A stretch of DNA of 64,000 nucleotides from Symbiodinium natans. Lineage: Eukaryota > Sar > Dinophyceae > Suessiales > Symbiodiniaceae. The notes below the pieces were generated by a model that searched no databases, was not told the DNA's origin, and worked only from the letters and a program-made list of their open reading frames with translations. Position 1 is the stretch's first letter. Every line of letters starts with the position of its first letter. This document shows, piece after piece, positions 1-10,566 of this stretch. Where the stretch lies: positions 414,176 through 478,175 of the forward strand of contig CAJNDS010002198.1 of NCBI GenBank assembly GCA_905221605.1. Reading direction: 5' to 3'. The translations under genes were made by a program, and so were the position numbers.

Positions 1-238
1 CTAAGGGTTTTGATTTTTTTTGGGGGGAGGGGGTTAGTTCGGCACTGATGCCAGCTTGCTTGTGAGCTTGGTCAGCTTCACCTCAGCGAGTGGTGCACGA
101 TGGGTCCTGACCAATCGAGGCTTTGAATATGGCTGGAACCCTAAACCCTAAACCCTAAACCCTAAACCCTAAACCCTAAACCCCGAAATGGGGTGCATAA
201 CACTTAAGGTCTGATTATTGGAAACCCGAAGAGGGCAC

Positions 239-302
239 CTCGGATTTTGACAACTCCGTGCCTGACTTCAGCAGCAACGTTCAATACCCGGAGCCCCAGA
301 TC
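239..302 (-). CDS. Exon-like island
   Basis: This 64-nt minus-strand stretch follows an AG and ends GAG before GT. It reads DLGLRVLNVAAEVRHGVVKI without a stop, a balanced mix of hydrophobic and charged residues quite unlike the low-complexity translation of the flanking heptamers. The family is not recognised. It would be the last exon visible before the left edge of the window. Confidence 0.5.
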
Positions 303-686
303 CTCCCTACGAAAGAACTTTCAGAATGAGGGACTTTCCTGGGAAATATTCAGAACCAGGGGCTATTCCGAACAATAGTTGGGGCCGGTTAAGGCTTCTG
401 AAGGCTGCTCCTGAGCCCTAAACCCTAAAACCCTAAAACCCCTAAACCCTAAACCGCAGACTAGCAAGGGATACGGCAGGGCCTGTGAAGGCTGATCGGT
501 GCCCTGTAATCTGGGAACCTGGGGGTTCCTTGCTGTGGAGGGCTTTTCCGTGGGGTCGCTCTGCCTTACCGCCATGCCTCAATCCAGTCTTCAGGGTTTA
601 GGCTTTGGGGTGTAGGGTTTCGGGTGTTTAGTTGGGTCAAGGGGGTTTGAAAGTTTAGCGTTTAAGCCATCAGAACTGAGGGCCCC

Positions 687-750
687 CTTGAAAGATGGTA
701 CACAGTTGAAGAAGAACTGACAAGCATGTTCCTCAATTGCTCCAGCTAGC
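687..750 (-). CDS. Exon-like island
   Basis: The minus-strand reading NRLAGAIEEHACQFFFNC continues to VPSFK before a possible AG|GG border. The sequence starts directly after an AG and has normal protein composition. CCCTAAA tracts lie about 35-180 bp to its right and heptamer-like TTTAGGG to its left, so it does not follow the commoner polarity. Function unknown. Confidence 0.45.
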
Positions 751-929
751 CTGTTACTGACAAAATCTGACTCAAAGTATGTTCCTCAATGAAACCCTGA
801 ACCCAAAACCCTAAACTCTCCTCCCCAAGCTATAAACCCTAAACCCTAAACACTAATGTCCAAACCCTAAACCCTAAACCCTAAACCCGAAACCCTAAAC
901 CCTAAACCCGACACCCTAAACCCGAAACA

Positions 930-990
930 GAGAGCAAGGCGCAGGCCGAACTTCAGCAGATGGGGCGGCCGGCGCCTCTCAAGAAAAGGT
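930..990. other. GC-rich island, possible exon, strand unclear
   Basis: A GC-rich island lies between a CCCTAAA tract (left) and a TTTAGGG tract (right). It is open on the plus strand (AQAELQQMGRPAPLKK, bounded by AG and AG|GT) and on the minus strand (RRRPPHLLKFGLRLALCFG). The flanking polarity matches the minus-strand exons elsewhere, but neither reading can be preferred. Confidence 0.35.
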
Positions 991-1496
991 GAAAAAGCGG
1001 GACGAAGGGTTTTAGGGTTTAGGGTTTAGGGTTTAGGGTTTAGGGTTTAAGGTTTAGGGTTTAGGGTTTAGGGTTTAGGGTTTAGGGTTTAGGGTTTAGG
1101 GTGTAGGGGCTTTTGCGGGGGGTGTGGGGCTTAAGGGCTCTACGAGCCTGCTGTAGTACTTCCCAAAACCAAACCATTAAAGGTGCAAAGCTATAGTACT
1201 AAGCGTGCTTTTTGCGTTACCTTTAAGACTTATTGGAATTAGTATCTGGTTGTTTATTGAGAGACAGACATGAAGACAGCGAAGACACAAATCTTGTTCA
1301 TGTACGAACGAAGTGAGCAAGCGAACGAAATTCCAGAAAATGCAATCATTAAGTTCGCCCAAAGGCCCATAAAAAATTTTAAAAAATCGGGCCTTTGGGG
1401 CTTGTAAGGCTTTGGGGCTTCAACCCTCCCTGGGCGCAAACAGACTGGGCGGGGCCTAGGGGCTCACAAGGCTTGGGGCTGAAACCGCTCTGACCC

Positions 1497-1712
1497 CTCA
1501 ACCCTGAACCCTGAACACTGAACCCTAAACCCTAAACCCTGAACCCTAGACCCTAAACCCTAAACCCTAAACCCTGAACCTTAAACCCTAAACCCTAAAC
1601 CCACCCTAAACCCTAAACCCCAAACCCGAAAAACCCGAAAAACCCGAAAAACCCTAAACCCTAAACCCTAAACCCTAAACCCTAAACCCTAAACCCTAAA
1701 CCTAAACCCCAA
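1497..1712. repeat. CCCTAAA tract with variants
   Basis: Roughly 30 heptamers in the CCCTAAA orientation, including CCCTGAA variants and a short run of CCCGAAAAA units near 1620-1650. Confidence 0.9.
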
Positions 1713-1735
1713 CCCGAAACTCCTGAAATCATGGC

Positions 1736-1821
1736 CTCAGCGCTTCGAAGACCATCCGGCCGCCCTCGGCAGCGGCCACAGAGACGACGAGGCCGCCCAT
1801 GAAGCCGGCAAAGGGGTTTAC
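1736..1821 (-). CDS. Exon-like island, glycine-rich hydrophobic segment
   Basis: On the minus strand the 86-nt stretch begins after CTGAG and ends CTGAG before GC, a donor type used in dinoflagellates. It reads VNPFAGFMGGLVVSVAAAEG and continues GRMVFEAL, resembling part of a membrane or nucleotide-binding helix. CCCTAAA lies to the left and TTTAGGG to the right. The plus strand is also open, so strand is likely rather than certain. Confidence 0.5.
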
Positions 1822-1897
1822 CTCAGCTTAGGGTTTAGGGTTTAGGGTTTAGGGTTTAGGGTTCAGGGTTCAGGGTTTAGGGCTTAGGGTTTAGGGC

Positions 1898-1901
<4 letters not shown>

Positions 1902-1992
<91 letters not shown>
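1902..1992. repeat. Homogeneous TTGAGGG variant array
   Basis: About 13 consecutive copies of a one-base variant of the telomere heptamer (TTGAGGG) directly follow a normal TTTAGGG tract, showing local spread of a variant unit. Confidence 0.9.
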
Positions 1993-2009
1993 CGTTTGCA
2001 GGATTTCGG

Positions 2010-2115
2010 GGATGTGTAAAGGAGATGTCGGAAAAGGCAGTCCTTCGGATCCTCCCCGCTGCTGTCATCAACAAGCACGGAACTGCGGCTGAAGGCCGAC
2101 AGCAGGGGGTGCTCC
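2010..2115 (-). CDS. Exon-like island
   Basis: The minus strand reads HPLLSAFSRSSVLVDDSSGE then DPKDCLFRHLLYTS, open across the island. Exact borders are not fixed because several AG dinucleotides are available. The family is not recognised. Confidence 0.4.
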
Positions 2116-2416
2116 AAAGCAGCAGGCCCCAGAAAGCGGAGAGGTGAGGGCCCAGGGTTTGGGGTTTAAGGGTTAAGGGTTTAGGGTTTAGGGTTTAGGG
2201 TTTAGGGTGTAGGGTTTAGAGTTTAAGGTCTAGGGTCTAGGGCTTGCGTGGTGAACCCAGGGTTTCGGGTTCAGGGTCGCAGCACTTAGGGTCAACACCC
2301 CAGCATCCTATGCCAGTGTCTGGTAAGGCTGCAAGTGAATGAAGATACGCAGCTTCTGCAAGCTTCTGCAAAAGTGCTATCACCAACTCGAACAGCTGAA
2401 GCTGCAGCGCACAAAT

Positions 2417-2650
2417 CTACGAAGTGAACCTGCGCCTCTTGCGTTCGATTTCACTCATGCCCGCAATCAGGGCTAGCCTCTCAGGGTTGACAAGCCAAAA
2501 ATTTTGTTGGCGGCCCGCCGCGCTTCGGCCCTGAACATGCCGCAGTTGGTCACACAGTGTTCGGCCCTCTCTGCCATCACTCTTGTGCGCAAATTTTGCA
2601 TCACGCCACCTCACCACATCTTGACGTACTTCAATCGGGAACTGCAACGC
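2417..2650 (-). CDS. Hypothetical coding island
   Basis: The minus strand is open for about 76 codons, from QFPIEVRQDVVRWRDAKF to MSEIERKRRRFTS and a stop at 2417. Composition is charged and protein-like. The island, about 400 bp of non-repetitive DNA, is longer than most in this block. It could be a terminal exon. No family recognised. Confidence 0.4.
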   Translation of the reverse strand, partial: ALQFPIEVRQDVVRWRDAKFAHKSDGREGRTLCDQLRHVQGRSAAGRQQNFWLVNPERLALIAGMSEIERKRRRFTS

Positions 2651-3207
2651 ACCATAACACTTGAACTTGAGCAGTTTCAGTTTTCAGGGTATGAACATGG
2701 ATTGGATGCTTACACGGGCCTATTCGCCTTCGGTTTAGGGTTTAGGGTCTGGGGTTTAGGGACCAAAAAACCAGACCTCAGAAGGCAACTGGGGGAGTGA
2801 CAACGCAGAGATCCTGAAAAAATGGAGGCCTCCACTCTTGAATCTTGGGCTCCCGGAAAAAGGCCACGGACCCTTACAGGCGACCTCGCATGACACCCCA
2901 CATCCCCAACCCTAAGCCCCACCCCCAAACCCTAAACCCCTAATCCTAAACCCCAAACCCCAAACCCCCCTAAACCCTGAACCCAAACCCTGAAGATCCT
3001 AAACCCCAAACCCTGAGGACCCGAAACCCGAAACCCTGCACCCCAAACCCTAAACCCTGAGCACCAAACCCTGAACCCAACCCCTGAAGATCCTAAACCC
3101 CAAACCCCGAGGACCCCAGACTTCCCAGCACCCTGAGCCCTAAACCCTAAACCCTAAACCCTAAACCCTAAACCCTACAGTAACCCTAAACCCTAAACCC
3201 TAAACCC

Positions 3208-3288
3208 TAAGCACTTCCGCCCGGCGGCCGGCGCCAGCAGCGAGGCGCCGAGGGCACCGCCACCAGCCGAGCTGGCAGAGGCCAGGCA
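3208..3288. other. GC-rich island, possible exon
   Basis: An 80 bp GC-rich island lies between CCCTAAA (left) and TTTAGGG (right), the same setting as the better minus-strand exons. The minus strand reads LASASSAGGGALGASLLAPA and the plus strand HFRPAAGASSEAPRAPPPAE. Either could be coding. Confidence 0.3.
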
Positions 3289-3689
3289 CCTAGGGGTTCA
3301 GGGAAGAGGGTTTAGGGTTTAGAGGTTAGAGGTTTAGGGTTCAGGGAAGAGGGTTTAGGGTTTAGAGGTTAGAGGTTTAGGGTTTAGGGTTTAGGGTTTA
3401 GGGTTTAGGGTTTAGGGTTTAGGGCTTTTGGGGTTTTGTGTTTTGGGCTTAGGGTTGAGGCTTTTGAGGGTTCTTGCCTTATTCTGGCGCCTGTCCTTCC
3501 CATCTCATGGCATTTTGAGTGTTTCCACACCTGTGTGGTGTGGCTCTGCTAACTTTCACAATACCTCCACGCCCGTGGTATGTCCTTTCACCGTAAACCC
3601 TACACCTCAGACATCCTCAGACCTGTAGCAAGAAAGCCTCCTGCACCCCACATCCTACCACCTGCAACTGTATAACCCTGGGTTATAGG

Positions 3690-3835
3690 GCTTTGGGGGT
3701 TGAGGGCTTACAGGGTTTGCAGGGCTCATAGGGTTGTAGGGCTTATAGGGCTTACAGGATCTACAGGGGCTTACAGAGTTTGTAGGGTTCATAGGGCTTG
3801 TAGGGTTTACTCGGGTTTATAGGGCTTCAGGGTTT
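3690..3835. repeat. Degenerate AGGGCTTATAGGG repeats
   Basis: Loosely periodic units of 10-12 bp built on CTTATAGGG or CTTACAGGG, a decayed relative of the heptamer. Confidence 0.7.
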
Positions 3836-3976
3836 TGAGGTGAAATTGGGCCCCCTAAACTGCAAGCCGCCTGTTCCCTCCCTCCTAAGCTCTCTTCAAA
3901 GGGGCTCGCGAAGGAAGGAAGCTGAACTCAGCTCGCCTGGCCGAAGACTTCGGCTCCGCAAGAGAGGGTGAGAGTG

Positions 3977-4190
3977 TTTAGGGCTTGTGGTTGAAGTTTA
4001 GGGGTTTAGGGGTTCAGGGGTCTCCAGGATTTAGGGAGTTAGGGGTTTAGGGGGTTTAGGGGTTTAGGGGTTTGGGGGTTTAGGGGTTTAGGGGTTTTAT
4101 TGGTTTAGGGGTTTAGGGGTGGTTAGGGGTTTAGAGGTTTAGGGGTTTAGGGGTTTAGGGTTTAGGGGTTTAGGGGTTTAGGTTGTTTGT
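3977..4190. repeat. TTTAGGGG (octamer) tract
   Basis: A run of the eight-base variant TTTAGGGG with several interruptions. It ends in a duplicated 20 bp sequence at 4184-4222 (GTTGTTTGTACCGGCCTCTT twice). Confidence 0.85.
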
Positions 4191-4398
4191 ACCGGCCTCT
4201 TGGTTGTTTGTACCGGCCTCTTCACTCATGGAGTGCGCCCACCCGAAGTAAGTTGCAACCACCCTAAACCCTAACCCAGAACCCTAAGCCCTAAACCCTA
4301 AATCCTACACCCCGGTTTGGGCGTTTCGGGTTAAGATATCGGGGCTGACCCCCAAGCCTAGCTCAACCCCCCCCCCCCCAAAGTGGCCTCGCCAGTAC

Positions 4399-4473
4399 CT
4401 CCAGGCGTCATCGCAGAATCGGAAGCCCGCCAGGCCCAGTCCCAGAAGCGGCGCCGAAGGCAGGGCCATCCAC
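4399..4473 (-). CDS. Exon-like island with AG|GT donor
   Basis: The 75-nt minus-strand stretch starts right after GCGAAG and ends TGGAG before GTACTGG, a conventional GT donor. It reads WMALPSAPLLGLGLAGFRFC then DDAW. CCCTAAA lies left and TTTAGGG right. No family recognised; with the exon at 4921-4994 it is one of the best-supported unassigned exons. Confidence 0.55.
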
Positions 4474-4920
4474 CTTCGCATACTTTGGGTTTAGGGTTTG
4501 GGGTTTAGGGTTTAGGGTTTAGGGTTTGGGGTTTAGGGTTTAGGGTTTAGGGTTTGAACGATGGGAACCAAAGCCCGAAACCCTACTTAGAACCATGCAC
4601 CCCTACAATATCCGCAGTTTGAACTACCAATGAGCCTCCGAGTAACAACCCAAAACCCCTAAACCCCAAAACCCGAAACCGCAAACCCAAAGCCTGAACC
4701 CCCAGAACCCTAAACCCAACACGCCAAGTTCTGCAGCCCAAAACAACAACCCCCAAGCCTGTAAAAAACGCGGAAGCCCAAACCAGACCCCAAATCCCAA
4801 ACCCAAAACCAAAAACCCTAAGCTCCAAACTTAAACCCTAAACCCTAAACCCCAAACCCTCCAAACCCTAAACCCTGAACCCTCAACCCGAAAAAAACCT
4901 AGAAGCTCCGAAAGCCCCTC

Positions 4921-4994
4921 CTTTTGGCCACGAGGCGGCGCCCCAAAAAACCCGGCGTTCGCGAGCTCACCGGGCCGCACCAACGCTTCGGGGC
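4921..4994 (-). CDS. Exon-like island with GA donor
   Basis: On the minus strand this starts after GCTGAG and ends AAAAG before GAGGGG, consistent with the AG|GA donors known in dinoflagellates. It reads GPEALVRPGELANAGFFGAP then PRGQK. The intron to the next exon (4474-4920) starts with TTTAGGG-type and ends with CCCTAAA-type repeats in the sense strand. Confidence 0.55.
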
Positions 4995-5002
4995 CTCAGC
5001 TC

Positions 5003-5152
5003 TTTAGGGTTTAGGGTGTGGGGTTTAGGGTTTAGGGTTAGGGTTTAGGGTTTAGGGTTTAGGGTTTTGGGTTTAGGGTTTTGGGTTTAGGGTTTAGGGT
5101 TTAGGGTTTAGGGTTTAGGGTTTAGGGTTTAGGGTTTAAGGTTTAGGGTTGC
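5003..5152. repeat. TTTAGGG tract
   Basis: About 20 TTTAGGG units with occasional TTTTGGG variants. Confidence 0.9.
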
Positions 5153-5164
5153 TCAACAGTGTTG

Positions 5165-5338
5165 GGTGTGTACTACATGGACTTTCCAACAGCACCCGCC
5201 TGATGACCGTTGAGCCTCTGGAGCTGAAGTGAGACTCTGCTTCAGGTGGCACCACCACAGCAACAACCTCCAGCAACAGTCCAGGGCTGACATTGTAGAG
5301 TCCTCGTCTGCTCTTAAAGAACACCTCCCCCAAAGCCT
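5165..5338 (-). CDS. Hypothetical coding island
   Basis: The minus strand is open and reads GLYNVSPGLLLEVVAVVVPP followed by EAESHFSSRGSTVIRR. The hydrophobic core and mixed charges look coding. The left flank here is TTTAGGG rather than CCCTAAA, so this island breaks the usual polarity and may belong to a different context. Confidence 0.35.
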
Positions 5339-5365
5339 TGCAGCCTCAAGGCCCTACAGTAAACT

Positions 5366-5460
5366 CCATAAAGTTGGAACATGGTTAGGGATGGTTATGG
5401 CTAGGATCCCCTCTAGTGTATGGGGAAAAGGGTGTTCCAACTTTTTGGAGTTTCACTGTA
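5366..5460. repeat. Small inverted repeat, MITE-like fragment
   Basis: AAAGTTGGAACATGG on the left is matched in inverse complement by GTGTTCCAACTTT about 60 bp away. Related GGAACATCCCAA cores occur near 7720, 15277 and 15435, suggesting a small dispersed family. Confidence 0.45.
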
Positions 5461-5630
5461 AACCATATGACCCTAAAACCCTGCAACCCCAAAATCCCAA
5501 ACCCAACAACCACCGTCTGTGTTTCTGGCCCTCCGATGTCCCAATCGAAGGATTGTAGTATTTTGTGGTGGGGTGGGGGGGGGGGGGACACTAAGGGTGC
5601 CGAGTTTTCGAAAGTTAGGGACGCCTAAAT

Positions 5631-5686
5631 AGTCCCCCAACTAGTAGGATTCCCTTATCATCGGACCCCAATGAGGTACCCCTAAT
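5631..5686 (-). repeat. Dispersed repeat, copy 1 (inverted relative to 16843-16899)
   Basis: The reverse complement of this 56 bp segment matches 16843-16899 over nearly its whole length with few differences, including the shared core GATGATAAGGGAATCC. Both sit in heptamer-containing introns or spacers and are followed by CGTAAACCC. Confidence 0.7.
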
Positions 5687-5767
5687 ATCGTAAACCCTAC
5701 ACCCTAAACCCTAAACCCTAAACCCTAAACCAATTAACTAACCCCAAATATCGTAAACCCCCCACAG

Positions 5768-5838
5768 GAGTCCAAGCAGCATGCCCCGAGGAGGAGCTCC
5801 GACATCATTTGCGACTTCGCCTCCTGGCGCTGTGGTCT
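5768..5838 (-). CDS. Exon-like island (approximate)
   Basis: The minus strand reads QRPQRQEAKSQMMSELLLGA then CCLDS. It lies between CCCTAAA (left) and TTTAGGG (right), the typical minus-strand exon setting. The donor side is not resolved. Confidence 0.4.
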
Positions 5839-5999
5839 CTGGGGTTTAGGGTTTAGGGTTTGGGGTTTAGGGTTTAGGGTTTAAGGTTTAAGGTTGAAGG
5901 TTTAAGGTTTAAAGGTTAAGGTTTAGGGTTTAGGGCTTAGGGTTCCCGAAACCCTCTAGGTTCTGGGAAAGGGGCACACTGGCAGGTTCCAGCACGCAG

Positions 6000-6110
6000 A
6001 CAGACACAGAGACAGAGACAGAGACAGAGACAGAGACAGAGACAGAGACAGAGACAGAGACAGGGACAGGGACAGAGACAGAGACAGAGACAGAGAGAGA
6101 GAGAGAGACT
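6000..6110. repeat. (GAGACA)n microsatellite
   Basis: About 17 copies of GAGACA, with GGGACA variants, ending in a GAGAGA run. It produces spurious Leu-Ser open frames on the minus strand. Confidence 0.95.
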
Positions 6111-6208
6111 CCTTGCGGATCCGATATTGGGCCTTGAAGACCCTCAACCCTTCACCCTCAAACCGAAACCCGAAACCCGAAACCCTAAACCCTACACCCA
6201 AGAACAGC

Positions 6209-6294
6209 CTCTGCTGCTCGGACCAGCCCAGCCGAGGCGTCCAAAACGCGGCGACGCCCGCGGCGGCTGGCAGAGAGCGCTGGGAGCAGCGGCC
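6209..6294 (-). CDS. Exon-like island with GC donor
   Basis: On the minus strand this starts after CAG and ends CAGAG before GCTG. It reads GRCSQRSLPAAAGVAAFWTP then RLGWSEQQR. CCCTAAA and CCCGAAA units lie left, TTAGGG right. No family recognised. Confidence 0.5.
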
Positions 6295-6349
6295 CTGTTT
6301 AGGGCTCGGGGTGTCGGCTTAAGGGTTAGGGCTTAGGGTTTAAGGTTTA

Positions 6350-7200
6350 AAGCCCACGCAGGCCCTAACCAGCCCCAACAGGGAAGGCGCCTAAACCCCA
6401 ATCCCTTTAAACCCAAAATCCTAAGCCCTAAACCCTTTACCAAAGTGGGTGGGGTGGCAGCCATGCTCCCACCCCCGAGCAACCCACGGCCCTCTTTCAA
6501 AGAAACCCTGAGGCCCCAAAAGCCCAAGACGAATGAAGCAACACCTAAGAGCCCTTCCTTAACCCCCAAAAACAGCGAGACCTCGACAACCGAAACAAAA
6601 CCAAAAAAACAACAAAACACAAACACAATACAAAAAAAAAAAAAATATATATATATATATATTTATTTATTTATTTATTTATTTATTTACAACTCTCACA
6701 CCTGACAGCGGGGCCTCCCCAAGGCTTGCGTCGGGCCTTGCCGCTGCAGTGCTTGAGACCATGCCGGGCATGCCTTCAGGAATGCATGCTTCGGCTTCAA
6801 GGTCTTAGTTTTTCAGGTCCTGAACATGCAGAGGTCGGGGAGGGATCCCCGGTCAAAGAGCCCATGGACCCACAACGAGATCGAGCGACCCAGAAACCCC
6901 AATCCCAAAACTGGGAATGACACGTCGGAAGGGGCCCCTCAACTTCTACATCTCTAACCCCGCAGACGAGCCATTGGCCCTCATTAGGCCCCGGGGAGGG
7001 TTGGAGAGGGAGGGGGAGAGGGAGGGGGAGAGGGAGGGGGAGAGGGAGGGGGAAAGGGAGGGGGAAAGGGAGGGGGAGGGACGGAAAGGAAGAGAGACAG
7101 AGAAACGCTTTATTCCAGTCTTTAGAAGGGTTGCATCCCAAGCAAAGTTAGGTAAATTGAAGAAGCGGGCGGGATCAAGCTAGTCTGGCTTTTGAATTCT
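6350..7200. other. Non-coding spacer with simple repeats
   Basis: No convincing gene. It holds an A-run, (AT)n and (TTTA)n at 6632-6690, and a purine array at 6998-7083 built on GGGAGAGGGAGG. Open frames here are simple-sequence artefacts. Confidence 0.7.
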
Positions 7201-7735
7201 TAACTAGGCATTTTTGGGCGGTATTCAACATCATTTACAAGGACCTCCCTGACTCCATTTTACAATAAGGTGGCTTTTCTTTAAGTGGTGTTGGGCTAGG
7301 GCTGGGGTTGGCGGTTGTGGTTTTTGGGTTTGAAATTGCAACGTTTCCTTCGGGATGATGTTTAGTAAGTTCATTCGGATTGTTATTCTGTATATTGATG
7401 TGTTTCTTAATGGTTGTCCAATGCTTTTCGTGTGTGTTATTTGTTGCGTGGGTTTTGGTTGAATTTTATCCCTCGGGTAGGTGTTTAAACCGCGTTTCAA
7501 TGAAAAAGCTCGTCAAGTTGCCTCCCCTGCTTTTGGGGGGGGAGGGGGTAGGGACAGGGACCTCGACAGGGGGGGGGGGGGAGGGCGGGACGGAGCACAT
7601 GACCACATCCATGTTGATAAAAATCACCGTACACCCTTCCTTACCCACCCTGTAGCCCAAACCCTAGAGCCATAAGCCCTAATGTTCCCCTCCTTACTTG
7701 GGATTACAAGGGCTGTCAGTGCAAGAGGGAACATC
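7200..7735. other. Unique AT-richer spacer
   Basis: Roughly 500 bp with few heptamers, probably intron or intergenic. It contains two runs of G or near-G (7537-7552 and 7569-7582). No coding stretch could be supported. Confidence 0.5.
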
Positions 7736-7821
7736 CCAACCCTAAACCCTAAACCCTACACCCTAAACCCTAAACCTTAAACCCTTGACCACAAGCCTTA
7801 GTTCCCTCAAGCCTTATTTCC

Positions 7822-7916
7822 CTTCTTCATCCCCGAATCTGCAAAAGACCGCAGCGTTCTCTAGTCCCGGATGCCACGTCTGATCGACGACTGCGCGAGC
7901 CGCCAGCCGCTTGATC
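7822..7916 (-). CDS. Exon-like island
   Basis: On the minus strand it starts after CAG and reads IKRLAARAVVDQTWHPGLEN then AAVFCRFGDE. CCCTAAA lies left and a long TTTAGGG tract right. The left (donor) border is approximate. Composition strongly suggests coding; family unknown. Confidence 0.5.
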
Positions 7917-8008
7917 CTGACGTCTCACGACATTCTGAACTAGGGTTTGGGGTTGGCGTGTTTGGCGTTTCGGCGTTTAGGGTTTGGGGTTTGGGGTTCA
8001 GGGTTTAG

Positions 8009-8147
8009 GGTTTAGGGTTTAGGGTTTAGGGTTTAGGGGTTAGGGTTTAGGGTTTAGGGTTTAGGGTTTAGGGTTTAGGGTTTAGGGTTTAGGGTTTAGG
8101 GTTTAGGGTTTAGGGTTTAGGGTTTAGGGTTTAGGGTTTAGGGTTGA
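8009..8147. repeat. TTTAGGG tract
   Basis: About 19 near-perfect TTTAGGG units. Confidence 0.95.
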
Positions 8148-8605
8148 AAGCTTAGGGCTTAGGGTTTATAGGGTAGCAAGTTGGGGCTTGGGGTCGAGGG
8201 CCTTTTAGGCCAGCAAGCTGTGGGCTGGTGGTTTAGAGTTTGGGGTCTAGGGCATAGGACTGAGGCCCAAAAAGCCCTCCCAAACCCTCATCCTCAACCC
8301 TCAACCCTGGAGAAGCTTCGGGTTTAGGGTTTAGGGTTTAGGGTTTAGGGTTTAGGGTTTTGGGTTTAGGGTTTGGGGTTTAGGGTTTAGGGTTTAGGGT
8401 TTAGGGTTTAGGAGGGCAGTGCTGCGTCGGACCCTCAAAAAGGACGCTGGGTGCTTGGCAAGAACCCTAAATCTAAACACATTCCGAAGATCCTGAAGGG
8501 ATTTGCAGGGGCGTTCAGCAGAAAAACCCTCAAGCACTACACTCCGAACCCTAAACCCTAAACCCTAAACCCTGAACCCTAAACCCTCAACCCTAAACCC
8601 CTAAA

Positions 8606-8762
8606 CCCCGAACCCGTGGAGCTGAGGCTCAGCATCGGGCCCGGGATGTGGCAGCTCACGCGGCTTGCTCTTGAGCCAAGCAGCTCACACGGCTTGGTGT
8701 CGGGCTTGGCGGCTCTAGGCCACAGGAGCTGGGGCGACTTCTCTAAAGCCCAACCCTCAGTC
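8606..8762 (-). CDS. Hypothetical coding island
   Basis: The minus strand is open: TEGWALEKSPQLLWPRAAKP then DTKPCELLGSRASRVSCHIP. It contains an internal imperfect duplication (GCAGCTCAC followed by CGGCTTG, twice). CCCTAAA lies on both sides. Low-moderate support. Confidence 0.3.
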
Positions 8763-8884
8763 AACCCTAAACCCTAAACCCTAAACCGTAAACCCTAAAC
8801 CCCTACATCGTAGCCATCCTGCCCGGAGTTTTGGGCTCAGGGGTTAGGACGTAGGGTTCTAGGGCCTTAGGGTTTAGAGTACCA

Positions 8885-8968
8885 CCCGCCGTGGCTCTTC
8901 AGAGCGACTTTGAAAACCGATCGAACCAGCCCCCGTGGACCAGACTGGTCAAATCCACCCTTTTGAAC
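8885..8968 (-). CDS. Exon-like island (approximate)
   Basis: After CTGAG the minus strand reads VQKGGFDQSGPRGLVRSVFK then VALKSHGG. Flanking heptamer polarity is opposite to that of most exons here, so the assignment is tentative. Confidence 0.35.
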
Positions 8969-9150
8969 CCTCAGCTCTAAACCCTAAACCCTGAACCCTA
9001 AACCCCAAACAAACTTGGATTCTGGGCCCTAAGGCAGCAAGCTCATCCCGAGCTTGCGGGTTTAGGGTCCAGGGCTCAGGGGTGAGGGTTTGAACAAGGC
9101 CTATATAAACTCATAAGTGAAGTAGGTACCCGACTGGTCAAATACTCGAC

Positions 9151-9203
9151 CTCTTTCACGACGTCGTTGCGAATCATCAGCATGTCCTCAGCGGCTGAGT
9201 GTT
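9151..9203 (-). CDS. Exon-like island with GT donor
   Basis: On the minus strand this begins after AAG and reads HSAAEDMLMIRNDVVKE, ending GAG before GTCGAG. The frame stays open beyond (VEYLTSRVP), so the exon may be longer. Composition suggests a helical segment. Confidence 0.5.
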
Positions 9204-9934
9204 CTTGGGATTTAGGGTTCAGGGTTTAGACCCCAAACCCTAAACCCTAAACCCTAAACCCTAAACCCTGAACCCTATAGGGTTTACGGTTTAGGGTTCG
9301 GGCTCTAGGGTTCAGGGTCTGGGCGCCGAGGGCTCTGGGAGGACCGAGTCCTCACAAGCCCTTTTGGCTCCTGGGGAGGAAGTGCCCAACAGTGGCCCAC
9401 TTAAAGCAGGGTTGAGGGTTTAGGGTTTAGGATTTAGGATTTAGGGTTTAGGGAATAGGGTTTAGGGGATAGGGTTTAGGGTTTAGGGTTTAGGGTTTAG
9501 GGTTTCGGGTTTCGGGTTAGGGGCCCACTTAAAGCGGGCTGCAAGCAGTAGACACCCTAAGCCCCCCCAAAAACAGCAGCAGACTCCGTAAACTCCCCAG
9601 AAGCAGACAAAGGAAATCCTTGATTTAGGGGTCCTTTTGATGGGATCCCTATCTTGAAGGCGCCGAATTCTAAAGAACACCTCAAAGGGGATCCTAGTTC
9701 GAAGAACTTCCCAAAGTTTAGGGTTTAGGGTTTAGAGGAGTAGTCTGAGGCCTCGACCGTCATGGGATTTTGGCCACGCGGCTGCATGGCTCCCACAGAG
9801 GGGTGGAGGCTCAAGACCCAGCCCCACAGCAAGCCTTGACACTAAAACACCTGGGCCCTAGTGCTCTGAACTACAGGCCCCCTTTTTTGGAGTACTTAGG
9901 GAAATATGCTCTAATAGAGACCCAAACGAGGCCC

Positions 9935-10030
9935 CTTGATGTAGAAGAAGTCCCGCATGTCTTCTGTCCAAAAGTTTCCTCGCAAGATGCCTGCGGCAGA
10001 TGGGGCGCAGTGCCCGTCTTTCAAGCCGAA
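9935..10030 (-). CDS. Exon-like island
   Basis: The minus strand reads FGLKDGHCAPSAAGILRGNF then WTEDMRDFFYIK, in a different frame from the longest open stretch here. The acceptor is GCCAG; the donor would be AG|GG, which is uncommon, so the left border is uncertain. Confidence 0.45.
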
Positions 10031-10244
10031 CTGGCATGAATGTTTGCTCTATCCCTAAATTCAAAACCCATAAAATGCCCTAACTCCTAAATCCGAAGCA
10101 CCCAAAATTGGGACCCAAACCCACCAGGTTCAGATGGACACGAGAACCAACTCCAAAGCGACTCACTCTTACCCTCAAAGCCTCAAACCGAAAACCCCTA
10201 AAAGCCCTCAACGCCTAACCCCAACCCACCCCCATCCCCGAAAA

Positions 10245-10470
10245 AATGGAAAACACCACAAGAAGCACAAGAGCAAGAACAAGAAGAAGATCAAGAACAA
10301 GGGCAACAAATACGAACAAGAATAAACAACAAGAACAACGAGCAACTCAAAAATACGCAGAAAAAAAAAAAAAAACAGCAACGAACAATAAGAGCAACAG
10401 GAAACTCAGGACCATTTGGAGCAACAAGCAACGCAAGAACAAGAAGAATAAGAAGAACCCTAAACCCTAA
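10245..10470. repeat. Purine-rich AAGAAC/ACAAGA low-complexity tract
   Basis: Degenerate AACAAGAAGA-type repeats that would encode a Lys/Arg/Asn-rich peptide on the plus strand. Probably simple sequence rather than a gene. Confidence 0.7.
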
Positions 10471-10566
10471 ACCCTAACTAAACCCTAAACCGTAAACCCT
10501 AAAAACTAAACCCTACACCTTAAACCCTAAACCCTAAACCCTCAACCTTAAACCCCAAGCCCTAAC

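Noticed and set aside
3460-3650. Plus-strand 66-codon frame
   Set aside because: The sequence has no protein character, and a CCACACCTGTGTGG palindrome suggests structural or intronic DNA.
5956-6201. Leu-Ser repeat protein
   Set aside because: Translation of the (GAGACA)n microsatellite.
6797-7183. Pro-Leu repeat or Arg-Glu-Gly repeat protein
   Set aside because: Both strands of a GGGAGAGGGAGG simple repeat; no coding sequence on either side.
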